From: Mycobacterium senriense
GTDB lineage: Bacteria; Actinomycetota; Actinomycetes; Mycobacteriales; Mycobacteriaceae
Assembly: GCF_019668465.1 (NCBI RefSeq)
Contig: NZ_AP024828.1
Coordinates: 5,580,001-5,644,000 of the forward strand
Direction of reading: 5' to 3'
Length of the DNA: 64,000 nucleotides
A program made the position numbers and the translations under genes. Positions 8,887 through 17,084 of the stretch are shown in pieces (within the stretch, counting starts at the first letter, position 1; the number at the start of each line of letters is the position of its first letter). The notes below the pieces were generated by a model. It was not told the DNA's origin, ran no database searches, and saw nothing but the letters and a program-made list of their open reading frames with translations.

Positions 8887-9537
8887 ATGACCCGTCAGAG
8901 CAGCGCGGCCGGCGTCGCGGGCCGGCGCCCGAATCGGCGGGGCAATGCGACACGCGAAAGCATGCTCGAGGCGGCGTTGCGCTCGCTGGCCTCCGGCGAG
9001 CCGGGCTCGGTATCGGCCAACCGCATCGCCAAGGACATCGGTGCCACGTGGGGCGCGGTGCAGTACCAGTTTGGTGACACCGACGGATTCTGGGCAGCGG
9101 TGCTGCACCGCACCGCCGAGCGGCGCGCAGCGACGTTCTCCACGCTGTCGACGCCCATCTCGCCGGACGCGCCGCTGCGCGAGCGGGTCGGCGCGATCAT
9201 CGAAACCCTCTACCGCGGCCTGGCGTCCCCGGACTCGCGGGCGATCGAAAACCTGCGGGCCGCGCTGCCGCGCGATCCCGACGAGCTCGAGCGGCTCTAC
9301 CCGCGCACCGCGGCCGAGCTGTTCTCCTGGGGCAAAAGCTGGCTGGAGACCTGCCAGCACGCGTTCGCCGGTCTGGCCGTCGATCCGGACCGGGTCCGCG
9401 AGGTCGCGGCCCTGATCCCCGGCGCGATGCGCGGCCTAGTGTCGGAGCGACAGCTGGGTTCCTACGCCGACCTGGACATGGCGCGCCGCGGCCTGACCAA
9501 CGCTCTGGCCGCCTACCTCGAGCAGTCCCGGCCGTAA
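8887..9537 (+). CDS. TetR-family transcriptional regulator
   Basis: A 216-residue regulator. The N-terminal helix-turn-helix (about residues 22-66) includes TRESMLEAALRSLASGEPGSVSANRIAKDIGATWGAVQYQFGDTDGF (cited in pieces: TRESMLEAALRSL, then SANRIAKDIG, then VQYQFGD), the TetR_N pattern. The C-terminal ligand-binding helices follow. It is transcribed divergently from the Rieske/dehydrogenase pair, so it probably represses that operon in the absence of an inducer. A TAAGAT hexamer six bases upstream of the ATG supports the start. The stop codon overlaps the next gene's ATG (TAATG). Confidence 0.88.
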   Translation: MTRQSSAAGVAGRRPNRRGNATRESMLEAALRSLASGEPGSVSANRIAKDIGATWGAVQYQFGDTDGFWAAVLHRTAERRAATFSTLSTPISPDAPLRERVGAIIETLYRGLASPDSRAIENLRAALPRDPDELERLYPRTAAELFSWGKSWLETCQHAFAGLAVDPDRVREVAALIPGAMRGLVSERQLGSYADLDMARRGLTNALAAYLEQSRP

Positions 9538-10043
9538 TGGCCGACATCACGATCCGCGAAGCCACGCCAAGCGATTTCGCCGATGTGGCCGCGATGCACT
9601 ATCCGGTCTGGCGGCAGTCCTGGTCCGGCGTGCTGCCGGATGCGGTACTCGACACGCTCACGTCGCCGAAGCGCTGGGCCGTGCTGCGGTATCCTCGCGA
9701 CCTCAGCCGGCCCGGCTGGCGGATGTGGGTCGCCGAGGCAGGCGGGCAGCTGCTCGGCATGACGATGTTCGGGCCGGACCCCGACGACCCCGAGCGACTC
9801 GAACTCGATGCGCTCTACATCTCGCGGGCGAGCCAGCGGCATGGCGTCGGCGGCCTGCTTCTCGCGAAGGCCCTGAACTCCGACCCGCGCGGTGACGTCG
9901 TGTTGTGGTGCGCGCAGGCCAATAGCGTGGCGCGAAGCTTCTACGAGAAGAACGACTTTCACCCCGACGGTCGCACCCTCGACTGGGAGCCGGTGCCGGG
10001 CGTGAAGGTGCCCCACCTGGGCTATCGCCTCAGGCGTCGATGA
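9537..10043 (+). CDS. GNAT-family N-acetyltransferase
   Basis: A 168-residue GCN5-related acetyltransferase. ITIREATPSDFADVAAMH opens the fold. The strand LELDALYISRASQRHGVGGLLL (about 86-107; acetyl-CoA loop Q-R-H-G-V-G) is the pyrophosphate-binding motif A, followed by NSVARSFYEKNDFHPDG (motif B). It shares one base with the TetR stop (TAATG), implying coupled translation. It overlaps the end of the convergent ferredoxin-reductase-type gene by 14 bases. Substrate unknown. Confidence 0.85.
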   Translation: MADITIREATPSDFADVAAMHYPVWRQSWSGVLPDAVLDTLTSPKRWAVLRYPRDLSRPGWRMWVAEAGGQLLGMTMFGPDPDDPERLELDALYISRASQRHGVGGLLLAKALNSDPRGDVVLWCAQANSVARSFYEKNDFHPDGRTLDWEPVPGVKVPHLGYRLRRR

Positions 10044-11118
10044 CGACTCGCTCGCCGTCGGCGCGCGAGACACACACCAGCATGCCGTCCTGGGTATCTT
10101 TCGAGCCCGGCGCGGCGCGGCCGCGGTGATCCACCTGTCCGGCAAGCACTTTGACCCTGCACGTTCCGCAGAATCCCTGCCGGCACGAGTACGGCGTGGT
10201 CGGGTCCCGGTCGAGCATGACCTCGAGTGCGGTCCGATTCGCCGGCACCGCGAGCACCTGCCGTGATCGCGCGAGCTCCAACTCGAACGGCGCACCGTCG
10301 ACGACGGGCGCCGGGCTGAACCGTTCGTAATGCAGTGGCGCACCGGAATGCTCGTTGCGGGCGATGCGGACGGCCTCCAGCATCGAGCTCGGCCCGCATA
10401 CGTAGACGGCGGTCGACGGTCCCGCTCCGTCCAGGAGTTCCGTCACGGTGGCGAAGCGGCCTCGCTCGTCGTCGGCCCATACCGTCACCCGGTCCGGACC
10501 CAGCGACACGACCTCGTCGAGTAGCGGCATGTATTCGCGGCTGCGCCCCGTATAGATTGCACGCCAATCGATTCCGCGCTGCGCGGCTACCTGGATCATC
10601 GGCAGGATGGGTGTCACCCCGATGCCGCCGATGACGAACAGCACCTCGCGCTCGGCGGTGCCGAGGTAGAACGCGTTGCGTGGACCTTCCAACTGGAGCG
10701 TGTCGCCCACCGCGAACGTCTCATGCATTTCGATGGATCCGCCTCCGCCGTCGGCGATCCGGCGAACGGCGATGCGGTAGTCGGTGCGCCGCCCGGGCGC
10801 ACCGCACAGCGAATACTGCCGGCGCCGGCCCGAGGGCAACAGGACATCGATGTGGCCGCCGGGCGTCCAGGACGGAAGCAACCCGCCGTCGGGGTCGGCC
10901 AGGGTCAGCGCGACGACGTCCGGGGCGACGAGCTCACGATTGGTCACCACCGCGGTCAGCTTGCGCTGCACCGGCTTCACCCGCGCCGGTGACCATCGTG
11001 ACACCGTGGCGAAGCCCTCGAACACCGCCCGAACGCCCCACAGCAGCGACCCGAAGCGGTCGTGGTCGCGCCGTCCGTACAGGTCGGCGGGTCTGCTGGC
11101 CCAAATGCTCTCCGGCAC
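10030..11118 (-). CDS. PDR/VanB-type oxidoreductase with C-terminal [2Fe-2S] ferredoxin domain
   Basis: A 362-residue one-piece electron-transfer protein. Order: FMN/FAD-binding barrel (RQYSLCGAPG at about 99-108), NAD-binding domain (IGGIGVTPILPM about 165-176, CGPSSMLEAV about 241-250), then a plant-type ferredoxin with the ligands of YSCRQGFCGTCR (about 310-321) and a final Cys near 350. It would carry electrons from NADH to an oxygenase. It is the last gene of a three-gene operon with a ferritin-like protein and an EphD-like enzyme, 12 bases after the latter, so the ferritin-like protein is the obvious partner (inference). Confidence 0.88.
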   Translation of the reverse strand: MPESIWASRPADLYGRRDHDRFGSLLWGVRAVFEGFATVSRWSPARVKPVQRKLTAVVTNRELVAPDVVALTLADPDGGLLPSWTPGGHIDVLLPSGRRRQYSLCGAPGRRTDYRIAVRRIADGGGGSIEMHETFAVGDTLQLEGPRNAFYLGTAEREVLFVIGGIGVTPILPMIQVAAQRGIDWRAIYTGRSREYMPLLDEVVSLGPDRVTVWADDERGRFATVTELLDGAGPSTAVYVCGPSSMLEAVRIARNEHSGAPLHYERFSPAPVVDGAPFELELARSRQVLAVPANRTALEVMLDRDPTTPYSCRQGFCGTCRVKVLAGQVDHRGRAAPGSKDTQDGMLVCVSRADGERVVIDA

Positions 11119-11130
11119 CGAATCCGCCTC

Positions 11131-12888
11131 CTACTTCTGACGAATGTCCAGGCGCGCGAACAGCCGGACCATCCCCGGGCTGATGCGCCGCATTGCATAG
11201 CCGATCCGCGACTCCGCGGCGATCGGCAACACGGCCGGACCGGTCTTGACGGCCTTGACGATCGCCTTGGCGGTGGCTTCGGGGGTGAAGTTGCGGCGCC
11301 GGTAGGCGGCGTCGGCCTTGCCCCGCGCCCGCTCCTGCTGATCCGCGCTCATCCCGGCGTAGATTGTGTTCTTCGCGATGTTGGTGTTGACGAATCCCGG
11401 GCACACCGCCGTCACGCCGATGCCCTCGTCGGCGAAGTCGGCCCGCAGCGATTCGCTGAGCGCCAGCACGGCCGCCTTGGTGGTGCTGTAGGCGACCATG
11501 GACTTCGACGGCAGGAACGCCGACGCCGACGCCACGTTGATGATCGTTCCGCCCTCGCCGCGCTCGACCATCTGCGCCCCGAACGCCCGGCTGCCCGAGA
11601 TGACGCCGCCGACGTTGACACCCATGATGTCTTCCCAGTTCGCCGAGCTCGTCTCCAGGAACCGGCCCGCCATCCCGATGCCGGCGTTGTTCACCAGGAT
11701 GTCGACCACGCCGTGCTCGTCGCGCACCTGCGCCGCAAGCTCGTTCATGGCGGCCTCGTCGCTCACGTCGACCTGGTAGGCCGCGGCCTCGGCGCACGCG
11801 GCGCGCACTGCGTCGGCGGTGTCGTTGGCGGCGGCCAGGTCACGATCGACAAGCACGACCTTGCGGGCGCCGTGCCGGGCCAGCTCCACCGCGGTGGCCC
11901 GGCCGATCCCGGCGCCGGCGCCGGTGACCAGGGCGAGTTTGCCGCGCACCTCGCGGCGCTCGCCGCGCACCTCGGCCGCCCCGGCGGGGGGCACGCCGGC
12001 GACGTTGCGGTCGACCCACTCGGCGGTCAGCCGGGCGATGACGTCGGGACGCGACGTCACCACCCAGTGGCCGCCCTCGATCTCGATCACCCTGCCGCCG
12101 TTCGGAATTGCGCCGGCGAACCGTTGCAGCGCGGGCGTGACGAAGATGTCGCGGCGTGGCACCAGGGTCTGCACCGCGACGGTGGTCTCGGGGAGTTGGC
12201 GTCCCGGCGCCAGCATTGGGGCGGGCATGTTCTGCCGGTACAGGTTGAGCCCGTACACATAGTCGGTGACCGAGCGCAGGGTGTCGTGACGCTGGCTGCG
12301 CGTGCTCGACCGGCCGATGCGCTCAAGCGCCTCGACGACTTTCACACCGACGTGCGAGCGAAACGACAGTTCCGGCACGCCCGGGCACAGAAAGAAGCTG
12401 ATGTAGCCCGACGAGATCAGTTGCCTGATGACCTGCGCCACCGCCCGCGGCGTGCGCGCCGACCGCAGAAACGCACCGGCGTAGTTCAGGTGCGGGCCCG
12501 AGATCGAGGTGAACGACGCGACCTTGTTCATCACCGAGTCGTCGGTGACCGCCGCCCATGCCTGAATCGATCCCCAGTCGTGGGCCAGCAGGTGCACCCG
12601 CCCGACGCCCAGGCTATCGATCACCGCACCGATGTCGGAGACCAGCTGCGCGAAGAGGTACCCGGATCTTTTTGCGGGACGGGTGGATTCACCGGCGCCG
12701 CGCACGTCGTACGCGACGACGTTGTAGGGCTTGCCGGTCAGCTCGTCGGCCAGGCCGTCCCAGACGTGGTGATTATCCGGAAAGCCGTGAATTGCCAAGA
12801 TGGTTGGGCGCGCCGGGTCGATGTCGGTGTACCGGTGCACGGCCAGCGTGACGCCGTCGCTGGCGGTGATGGTTGAAGTGACGGTCAT
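11131..12888 (-). CDS. Alpha/beta hydrolase - short-chain dehydrogenase fusion, EphD-like
   Basis: A 585-residue two-domain protein. Residues about 5-285 are an alpha/beta hydrolase of the epoxide-hydrolase type: oxyanion HGFPDN, and nucleophile Asp in LLAHDWGSIQAW. Residues about 310-570 are a classical SDR: VTGAGAGIGRATA cofactor loop, NNAG, and catalytic YxxxK in VAYSTTK. M. tuberculosis EphD (Rv2214c) has the same architecture and acts on oxidised mycolate-type lipids; this gene sits elsewhere and looks like a paralogue. The start overlaps the upstream stop (TGATG), fixing it. The pairing suggests epoxide opening followed by alcohol oxidation. Confidence 0.85.
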   Translation of the reverse strand: MTVTSTITASDGVTLAVHRYTDIDPARPTILAIHGFPDNHHVWDGLADELTGKPYNVVAYDVRGAGESTRPAKRSGYLFAQLVSDIGAVIDSLGVGRVHLLAHDWGSIQAWAAVTDDSVMNKVASFTSISGPHLNYAGAFLRSARTPRAVAQVIRQLISSGYISFFLCPGVPELSFRSHVGVKVVEALERIGRSSTRSQRHDTLRSVTDYVYGLNLYRQNMPAPMLAPGRQLPETTVAVQTLVPRRDIFVTPALQRFAGAIPNGGRVIEIEGGHWVVTSRPDVIARLTAEWVDRNVAGVPPAGAAEVRGERREVRGKLALVTGAGAGIGRATAVELARHGARKVVLVDRDLAAANDTADAVRAACAEAAAYQVDVSDEAAMNELAAQVRDEHGVVDILVNNAGIGMAGRFLETSSANWEDIMGVNVGGVISGSRAFGAQMVERGEGGTIINVASASAFLPSKSMVAYSTTKAAVLALSESLRADFADEGIGVTAVCPGFVNTNIAKNTIYAGMSADQQERARGKADAAYRRRNFTPEATAKAIVKAVKTGPAVLPIAAESRIGYAMRRISPGMVRLFARLDIRQK

Positions 12889-13799
12889 CAGTGCGAGGCG
12901 CGCGCGGCGGGTGAGATGGCCAGGTAGTCGACGGCTCGTTCCAGTCCACCGAGCTGCGAGGGGTGAAAGCCCGGCCGGTAGTAGTTGCCGATCGCCCGGA
13001 TGAAGCGCAGCGGCCCGGGCACCAGGCCGCGGCGCGCGGCGGAGAAGTAGTCGCGCCAGCGTGGCTTGGTGCGCGGCGGCAGGTGGGGATCCAACGAGTA
13101 CATGAACCGCACGCCGCGGATCCACAACAGCAGCATGGCGGGCGTCACCACCAGCTGGGCGCGCACCTGCCGCCAGTAGCCGGCCTGCAGATGCTTCATG
13201 GTGTCGAAGGCCACCGCCTTGTGCTCGACCTCTTCGGCGCCGTGCCAGCGCAGCATGTCCAGCATCACCGGATCGGTGCCGATCGTGTCGTGGGCCGGCG
13301 AGTCGAGAATCCACTCCCCGAGAATGGCGGTGTAGTGCTCGATCGCGGAGACGATCGAAACCTGCTCGAGAAGCCAGCCCTGCTGGCGACGCCGGCTCCA
13401 ATCGGGCCGGGGCCCGAGCAGCTTGTCGAACAGCCACTTGATCTGGCCGGTGTAGGGGGTCAGGTCGATGTCGCGGGCGGCGAAGTGCGCGAGCACGTTC
13501 GCGTGTGCCTGCGAATGCACGGCCTCCTGGCCGATGAAGCCCTGGACGTCCAGGCGCAGCTGGTCGTCCTTGATCAGCGGCAGGGTTTGCTTGAACACCT
13601 CGACGAAGAACTCTTCCCCGGCGGGCAGCAGCAGGTGCAGCACGTTGAGGACGTGGGTGGCAAACGGCTCACCGGGCACGTAGTGGAACGGCAGCCGCGT
13701 CCAGTCGAAGTCCACATCGCGGGCCTCGAGCACCAGTCGCTCGTGGTCCAGCGAGGCGTCGTGTGGACCCGCTGCCTGGTTGTCGACGGTCAGCATCAT
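12888..13799 (-). CDS. PF10118-type 'metal-dependent hydrolase', ferritin-like diiron protein
   Basis: A 303-residue helical protein. Four spaced carboxylate/His segments are visible: GEEFFVE (about 70), QEAVHSQAH (about 102), SAIEHYTA (about 162) and EEVEHKAVAFD (about 199). That is the E, ExxH, E, ExxH pattern of ferritin-like diiron enzymes, so the family's traditional name of hydrolase may mislead. It is the first gene of an operon with an EphD-like enzyme and a [2Fe-2S] reductase, which fits an O2-activating hydroxylase or epoxidase. That assignment is inference; the metal ligands are seen. Confidence 0.8.
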   Translation of the reverse strand: MMLTVDNQAAGPHDASLDHERLVLEARDVDFDWTRLPFHYVPGEPFATHVLNVLHLLLPAGEEFFVEVFKQTLPLIKDDQLRLDVQGFIGQEAVHSQAHANVLAHFAARDIDLTPYTGQIKWLFDKLLGPRPDWSRRRQQGWLLEQVSIVSAIEHYTAILGEWILDSPAHDTIGTDPVMLDMLRWHGAEEVEHKAVAFDTMKHLQAGYWRQVRAQLVVTPAMLLLWIRGVRFMYSLDPHLPPRTKPRWRDYFSAARRGLVPGPLRFIRAIGNYYRPGFHPSQLGGLERAVDYLAISPAARASH

Positions 13800-13920
13800 G
13801 CCCCCTACCTCTGCATTCAGCCCTCGATCAAGGTTTCGGGCTGGTCGTCGCGCGTCCCAAGTATAGGTACGTCGGCCAGATATGCGAAACCGCCGGTACC
13901 GGGTTCTTCCGCGATTGCCG

Positions 13921-15384
13921 TCAGCCGGCGGTGACGTGCCGGCGCAGGTCGTACTGGCCGGGGTCAGGGTTCGCCAGCATCCGGCGGTGTTCGGCCGGCG
14001 TGAGGGGCCACACCTCCGGCACGCCGTCCTTGTTGAGGTACCAGCTGTTACAGCCGGTGGTCCACACGGTGTCCGGCATCGCGGCGCGCAGCTTCGCGTT
14101 GAACCGCTCGGTCGCCGCGGCCGTCGGCTCGATCGTGTCGAACTCGTGGCGGCGCCAGCGCTCGATCCAGCCCACGATGTGGTCGGCCTGCGATTCCGCC
14201 ACCGTCGTCAGCGCCAGGTTCCCCACCGGGCTGTGCGGCCCCAGCATCATGAAGAAATTGGGGAAGCCGGACAGCGCGACGGTTTGGTAGGCGCGCGGTC
14301 CGTCACGCCAGACGTCGTTGGCGCAGATGCCGTCGCGGCCGATCAGCTCCATCGGCCGGAAGAACGCGTGCGTGTCGAATCCGGTCGCGAGCACGATGAT
14401 GTCCATGTCGTGCAGGACGCCGTCGGCCGTGACGATGCCGCGCCGTTCCACATGGTCGATGCTCGCGGTCACCAGGTCGACGTCGTCGCGCTGCATCGCC
14501 CGGTAAAAACCGTTCGACATCACCAGGCGTTTGCACGCCGGCGTGTAGTCGGGAGTCAGGGACCGCCGCAACTCGGGTTCGTGGATCTCCCAGAGGCTGG
14601 CCCGGCACAGCGCCGCCATGATCTTGCGGCGCAGGCCCGGCTTGGTCAGGCCGACCGCAAAATAGTCGTATCCGAGGCTGTAGATGCGATACGCCAACCC
14701 GTCCAGCCACGGCAACTTGCGCCGGGTGATCCCGGTGAAGCCGCTGTACCGCGGATTCGCCAGGCGCAGCACCCACTGCGCGGTGCGCTGGAACAGCGCG
14801 ACGTGGCCGGCCACCCCGGCCAGACCGCACACCAGCTGCACGCCCGTCGACCCGTTGCCGACGACGGCGACGCGCCGCCCCCGCACGTCGACGCCGTGAT
14901 CCCAGCGCGCCGAGTGAAAAACGTTGCCCCCGAAGTCATCCAGGCCCGGGATCGACGGCACTCGCGGGTGATGCAGCACGCCGGTGGCCGAGATCAAGAA
15001 GTCGACCGTCGATTCCTCCCCGGCAGCGGTGCGCAGCACCCAGCGGCCGTCCTCGAAGCGCGCATGGGAGATCTCGGTGCCGAAACGAATCCGGTCGCGC
15101 AGCGCGTAGCGGTCGGCGATGTCGCGGAAATAGGCCTGAATTTCGCCGCCGGGCGAGAACAGGTGCGACCAGTCCGGGTTTCGGGCGAAGCTGTACTGAT
15201 AGATGCGCGACGGGATGTCGCAGACCAGCCCGGGATACGTGTTGTCCCGCCAGGTGCCGCCCACCTCGTCGGCCTTCTCGTACACCGTCACATCGCGGAT
15301 ACCGCTGCGCAGCAAGGCAATTGCGACGCACAGCCCCGACATGCCGGCTCCAATGACGGCTACGGCGGGATCGCGTCGCGTCAT
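13921..15384 (-). CDS. Flavin-containing monooxygenase / Baeyer-Villiger-type
   Basis: A 487-residue class B flavoprotein monooxygenase. The FAD-binding GxGxxG is in VAVIGAGMSGLCVAIAL (about residues 8-24), followed by YEKADEVGGTWRDNTYPGLVCD (key residues GGTW, YPG). The NADPH site is VAVVGNGSTGVQLV (about 168-181). The conserved ATGFDTHAF lies near 345. Such enzymes insert oxygen into ketones or oxidise S/N atoms. GGGAG is spaced five bases before the ATG. The SRPBCC gene lies 20 bases upstream on the same strand, so they are cotranscribed. Substrate unknown. Confidence 0.88.
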   Translation of the reverse strand: MTRRDPAVAVIGAGMSGLCVAIALLRSGIRDVTVYEKADEVGGTWRDNTYPGLVCDIPSRIYQYSFARNPDWSHLFSPGGEIQAYFRDIADRYALRDRIRFGTEISHARFEDGRWVLRTAAGEESTVDFLISATGVLHHPRVPSIPGLDDFGGNVFHSARWDHGVDVRGRRVAVVGNGSTGVQLVCGLAGVAGHVALFQRTAQWVLRLANPRYSGFTGITRRKLPWLDGLAYRIYSLGYDYFAVGLTKPGLRRKIMAALCRASLWEIHEPELRRSLTPDYTPACKRLVMSNGFYRAMQRDDVDLVTASIDHVERRGIVTADGVLHDMDIIVLATGFDTHAFFRPMELIGRDGICANDVWRDGPRAYQTVALSGFPNFFMMLGPHSPVGNLALTTVAESQADHIVGWIERWRRHEFDTIEPTAAATERFNAKLRAAMPDTVWTTGCNSWYLNKDGVPEVWPLTPAEHRRMLANPDPGQYDLRRHVTAG

Positions 15385-15404
15385 CGGAACTCCCGGTTCT
15401 TCGG

Positions 15405-15866
15405 CTACTCGGTCTCGGCGCGCTGCTTGAGGCGCTGCAGGGTGAGCCGGATGTGCTCGGTGTTGGCGGTGGCCCGGTCGCTGATGCCGGTGGCTTTGCC
15501 GGCGACCTTGCGGAACCAGCCGGGCCTGCGGTCCCAGGTGCTTTCGGTGACCTCGCACCCGCCGCCGGCCGCGGCGATGTCGTATTGCCAGCGGGCCACC
15601 GGAATCATGGTGTGGCTCACGTCGAACGCGAACCGACGGCCCGGTTCGGCGTCGGTGACCGTGCACTTGGTGCTCCAGCGCCGGCTGCCGCTGCGGTTGT
15701 GGCCGGTGAACACCGCGCCCGGGCTCACCGCGTCGCCCTTTCGCCACTCCATCGCCACCGCCTCCTCGGCCAGTTCTGCCAGCGTGGGCAGGTCGGTGAT
15801 GAGCCGGTACACCACGTCGGGCCGGGCGTCGATCTGCACGGTGGCCTGCACGCACCGGTCGGTCAT
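15405..15866 (-). CDS. SRPBCC-family (START-like) protein
   Basis: A 153-residue member of the polyketide-cyclase/START-like superfamily. VQIDARPDVVYRLITDLPTL at the N-terminus and GRRFAFDV...TMIPVARWQYD mark the hydrophobic-cavity fold, with a final helix from about residue 120. It precedes the flavin monooxygenase by 20 bases, and may bind its ligand. It occupies the position upstream of ald where H37Rv, as I recall it, has the Lrp-type regulator AldR. Confidence 0.8.
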   Translation of the reverse strand: MTDRCVQATVQIDARPDVVYRLITDLPTLAELAEEAVAMEWRKGDAVSPGAVFTGHNRSGSRRWSTKCTVTDAEPGRRFAFDVSHTMIPVARWQYDIAAAGGGCEVTESTWDRRPGWFRKVAGKATGISDRATANTEHIRLTLQRLKQRAETE

Positions 15867-15956
15867 CCGCCGATCATAGCCAGCAAACACTGAGCTTTTG
15901 CGGCCCTCGCGAACTTTCTTCACACTTGAAGGCGAACCGGCAATCAAGGGGCGATC

Positions 15957-17072
15957 ATGCGAGTCGGCGTACCGACCGAGACCAAGACCAACGAGTTCCG
16001 GGTTGCCATCACCCCGGCCGGCGTCGCCGAGCTGACCCGCCGCGGCCATGACGTGTTCGTGCAGGCCGGCGCCGGGGAAGGGTCGGCGATCACCGATTCG
16101 GAGTTCAAAGCGGCGGGCGCCCAGCTGGCCGACACCGCCGACCAGGTCTGGGCCGACGCGGACCTGCTGCTCAAGGTCAAAGAACCGATGCCGGCCGAGT
16201 ACAACCTGTTGCGGCGCAACCAGATCCTGTTCACCTATCTGCATCTGGCCGCCTCACGTGCGTGCACCGAGGCGCTGCTGGCGTCCGGAACGACGTCGAT
16301 CGCGTACGAGACGGTCCAGGGCGCCGACGGCACACTGCCGTTGCTAGCCCCGATGAGTGAGGTCGCCGGCCGGCTGTCGGCTCAGGTGGGCGCCTACCAC
16401 CTGATGCGCACCCACGGTGGGCGCGGCGTGTTGATGGGCGGGGTGCCGGGCGTCAAACCCGCCGACGTGGTGGTGGTGGGTGCGGGGACGGCCGGCTACA
16501 ACGCGGCCCGGGTCGCCGGCGGCATGGGGGCCTCGGTCACGGTGCTCGACGTCAACATCACCAAGCTTCGGCTGCTCGACGCGGAGTTCGGCGGCCAGGT
16601 GCGCACCCGCTACTCGTCGGCCTACGACCTGGAGGGCACCGTCAAGCGCGCCGACCTGGTGATCGGCGCGGTGTTGCTGCCGGGCGCGAAGGCGCCCAAC
16701 TTGGTCTCGAATTCCCTTGTCTCGCAGATGAAACCGGGCGCCGTGCTGGTAGACATCTCCATCGATCAGGGCGGTTGCTTCGAGGACTCGCGGCCCACCA
16801 CGCATGACGATCCCACCTTCGCGGTGCACGACACCGTGTTCTACTGCGTGGCGAACATGCCCAGTGCGGTGCCCAAGACGTCGACGGTGGCGCTGACCAA
16901 CGCGACCATGCCGTACGTGCTCGCGCTCGCCGATCGCGGCTGGCAGGCGGCATGCCGCTCGGATCATGCTCTGGCCAAAGGCCTTTCGACCCACGACGGC
17001 GGGCTGCTGTCCGAGCAGGTGGCTACCGACCTCGGCTTGCAGTTCACCGACCCGGCCGCTGTTCTGGGCTGA
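15957..17072 (+). CDS. ald: L-alanine dehydrogenase
   Basis: A 371-residue NAD-dependent alanine dehydrogenase (pyruvate + NH4+ + NADH to L-alanine; also acts on glyoxylate). MRVGVPTETKTNEFRVA is the canonical N-terminus, and VVVVGAGTAGYNAARVA (about 171-187) is the NAD site. YLHLAASRA contains the family His near residue 96. Length equals that of M. tuberculosis Ald, and the frame is intact. AAGGGGCG precedes the ATG. In H37Rv it is controlled by the adjacent aldR, which is not in this window. Confidence 0.97.
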   Translation: MRVGVPTETKTNEFRVAITPAGVAELTRRGHDVFVQAGAGEGSAITDSEFKAAGAQLADTADQVWADADLLLKVKEPMPAEYNLLRRNQILFTYLHLAASRACTEALLASGTTSIAYETVQGADGTLPLLAPMSEVAGRLSAQVGAYHLMRTHGGRGVLMGGVPGVKPADVVVVGAGTAGYNAARVAGGMGASVTVLDVNITKLRLLDAEFGGQVRTRYSSAYDLEGTVKRADLVIGAVLLPGAKAPNLVSNSLVSQMKPGAVLVDISIDQGGCFEDSRPTTHDDPTFAVHDTVFYCVANMPSAVPKTSTVALTNATMPYVLALADRGWQAACRSDHALAKGLSTHDGGLLSEQVATDLGLQFTDPAAVLG

Positions 17073-17084
17073 CGGTGCGCGCGG

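Noticed and set aside
11131..13437. Reading the EphD-like protein as 768 residues
   Set aside because: The extra N-terminal part is an out-of-frame read of the upstream PF10118 gene; TGATG coupling at 12888 fixes the start.
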